Origin: Bifidobacterium breve
GTDB taxonomy: Bacteria; Actinomycetota; Acidimicrobiia; IMCC26256; PALSA-555
Direction of reading: 5' to 3'
DNA: 5,171 nt
NCBI GenBank assembly: GCA_945889545.1
Contig: CAMDCC010000223.1
Location: forward strand, 1 to 5,171
A program made the position numbers and the translations under genes. Positions 4,504 to 5,171 of the stretch are shown here, piece after piece. The notes under the pieces are model-generated. The model saw only the letters and a program-made list of their open reading frames with translations, was not told the origin of the DNA and ran no database searches. Within the stretch, counting starts at the first letter, position 1. Every line of letters starts with the position of its first letter.

Positions 4504-5171
4504 TGGCGATCTTTGTCGACGAGACCACAAAGGTCGTCTACCAAGGCCTCACCGGATCGCAGGGCAAGTTCTACGGGTTGCTCAACCGCGACTACGGCAC
4601 GCAGGTCGTCGCCGGGACGAACCCGAAGAAGGCCGGCACCGACGTCGAGGGCATCCCGGTGTTCGCATCGGTTGCCGAAGCCGTGAAGGAGACCGGCGCC
4701 AACGTGTCGTGCGTGTTCATCCCCGCGCCTGGTGTGAAGGACGCGGTCCTCGACGCCGCCGCGGGCGGCGTCGAGCTCATCGTGGTGATCACCGAAGGCG
4801 TACCCGCGCACGACGAGGCGTGGTTCTACAACTTGCTGCGCCGCGACTATCCCGATGTGCGACTGCTCGGACCGAACTGTCCCGGCATCATCAGCCCCGG
4901 CAAATGCAACATCGGCATCACTGCGGGCCACATTGCCAAGGAGGGCGGACCGGTGGGCATTGTCAGCCGCTCGGGCACGCTCACCTACCAGGCGCTCTAC
5001 GAGCTGAAGACCAACAACATCGGGGTGACCACCTGTGTGGGCATCGGTGGCGACCCGGTGCCGGGCACAAGCTTCATCGACTGCCTGCGCGCCTTCGAGG
5101 CCGACCCGGAGACCAAGGCCGTGATGATGATCGGTGAGATCGGCGGGTCGGCGGAGGAAGAGGCCGCCGCG
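4503..5171 (+). CDS. sucD: Succinyl-CoA synthetase alpha subunit, 3' partial
   Basis: Alpha subunit, which binds CoA and carries the phosphohistidine intermediate of the SucCD complex. The ATG overlaps the sucC stop by one base (TGATG), so the two are translationally coupled and made in equal amounts. The frame stays open for 223 codons to the window edge; the family length is about 290-300 residues. Visible motifs are the CoA-binding loop QGLTGSQGKF (14-23), TNPKKAG (39-45), VITEG (95-99), PNCPG with Cys126, IVSRSGTLTY (153-162), GIGGDPVPG and GEIGGSAEEE with Glu212, equivalent to the Glu that contacts the active-site His in E. coli. The phosphorylated His itself (in a GHAG motif) lies beyond the edge. 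Residue 24 is Tyr where E. coli has His (GTFH). The call is very secure. Confidence 0.97.
   Translation, partial: MAIFVDETTKVVYQGLTGSQGKFYGLLNRDYGTQVVAGTNPKKAGTDVEGIPVFASVAEAVKETGANVSCVFIPAPGVKDAVLDAAAGGVELIVVITEGVPAHDEAWFYNLLRRDYPDVRLLGPNCPGIISPGKCNIGITAGHIAKEGGPVGIVSRSGTLTYQALYELKTNNIGVTTCVGIGGDPVPGTSFIDCLRAFEADPETKAVMMIGEIGGSAEEEAAA

Noticed and set aside
1..5171. CRISPR arrays, tRNA or rRNA genes, insertion sequences
   Set aside because: No spaced direct repeats, RNA-gene signatures or transposase features were found by reading both strands; the intein is the only mobile-type element.

Overview
The window looks like a chromosomal segment of a high-GC actinobacterium, possibly of the Acidimicrobiia. 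The third codon positions are strongly G/C-biased, one gene starts with TTG, and the order uvrD/pcrA, minus-strand gene, sucC, sucD follows the M. tuberculosis arrangement as I recall it (uvrD1, Rv0950c, sucC, sucD). The lineage is an inference from gene content and was not searched.

Layout. Bases 1-2225 (+) hold the 3' part of a UvrD/PcrA-type DNA helicase gene, open through the left edge. Its first ~635 bases encode the C-terminal part of an intein that splits helicase motif III just before the conserved Ser. The remaining 529 codons are the C-extein, with motifs III (rest), IV, V and VI and a C-terminal Tudor-like domain. After a 22-base gap comes a convergent minus-strand gene (2248-2697) for a small single-pass membrane protein. 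Its soluble part resembles a Rieske fold in which all four cluster ligands are lost but the two disulfide cysteines are kept. A 137-base divergent intergenic region follows, with a candidate -10 box and two mutually exclusive hairpins. Next is a plus-strand gene for a stand-alone 138-residue cobalamin-binding mutase subunit of the IcmB type (2835-3251). A 97-base leader containing three successive hairpins precedes sucC (true start TTG at 3349). sucC overlaps sucD by one base, and sucD runs off the right edge.

How the genes relate. sucC and sucD encode the beta and alpha subunits of succinyl-CoA synthetase in the TCA cycle and are translationally coupled. The B12 subunit belongs to an acyl-CoA mutase. 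Mutases of this family interconvert methylmalonyl-CoA/succinyl-CoA or isobutyryl-CoA/butyryl-CoA, so its position beside the succinyl-CoA enzyme is suggestive, but its catalytic partner is not in the window. The helicase acts in DNA repair and is probably linked only by conserved gene order.

The points most worth a second look are the intein with a non-LAGLIDADG-looking insert and a local A/T-rich codon signature, the ligandless Rieske-like membrane protein, and the hairpin-dense sucC leader.
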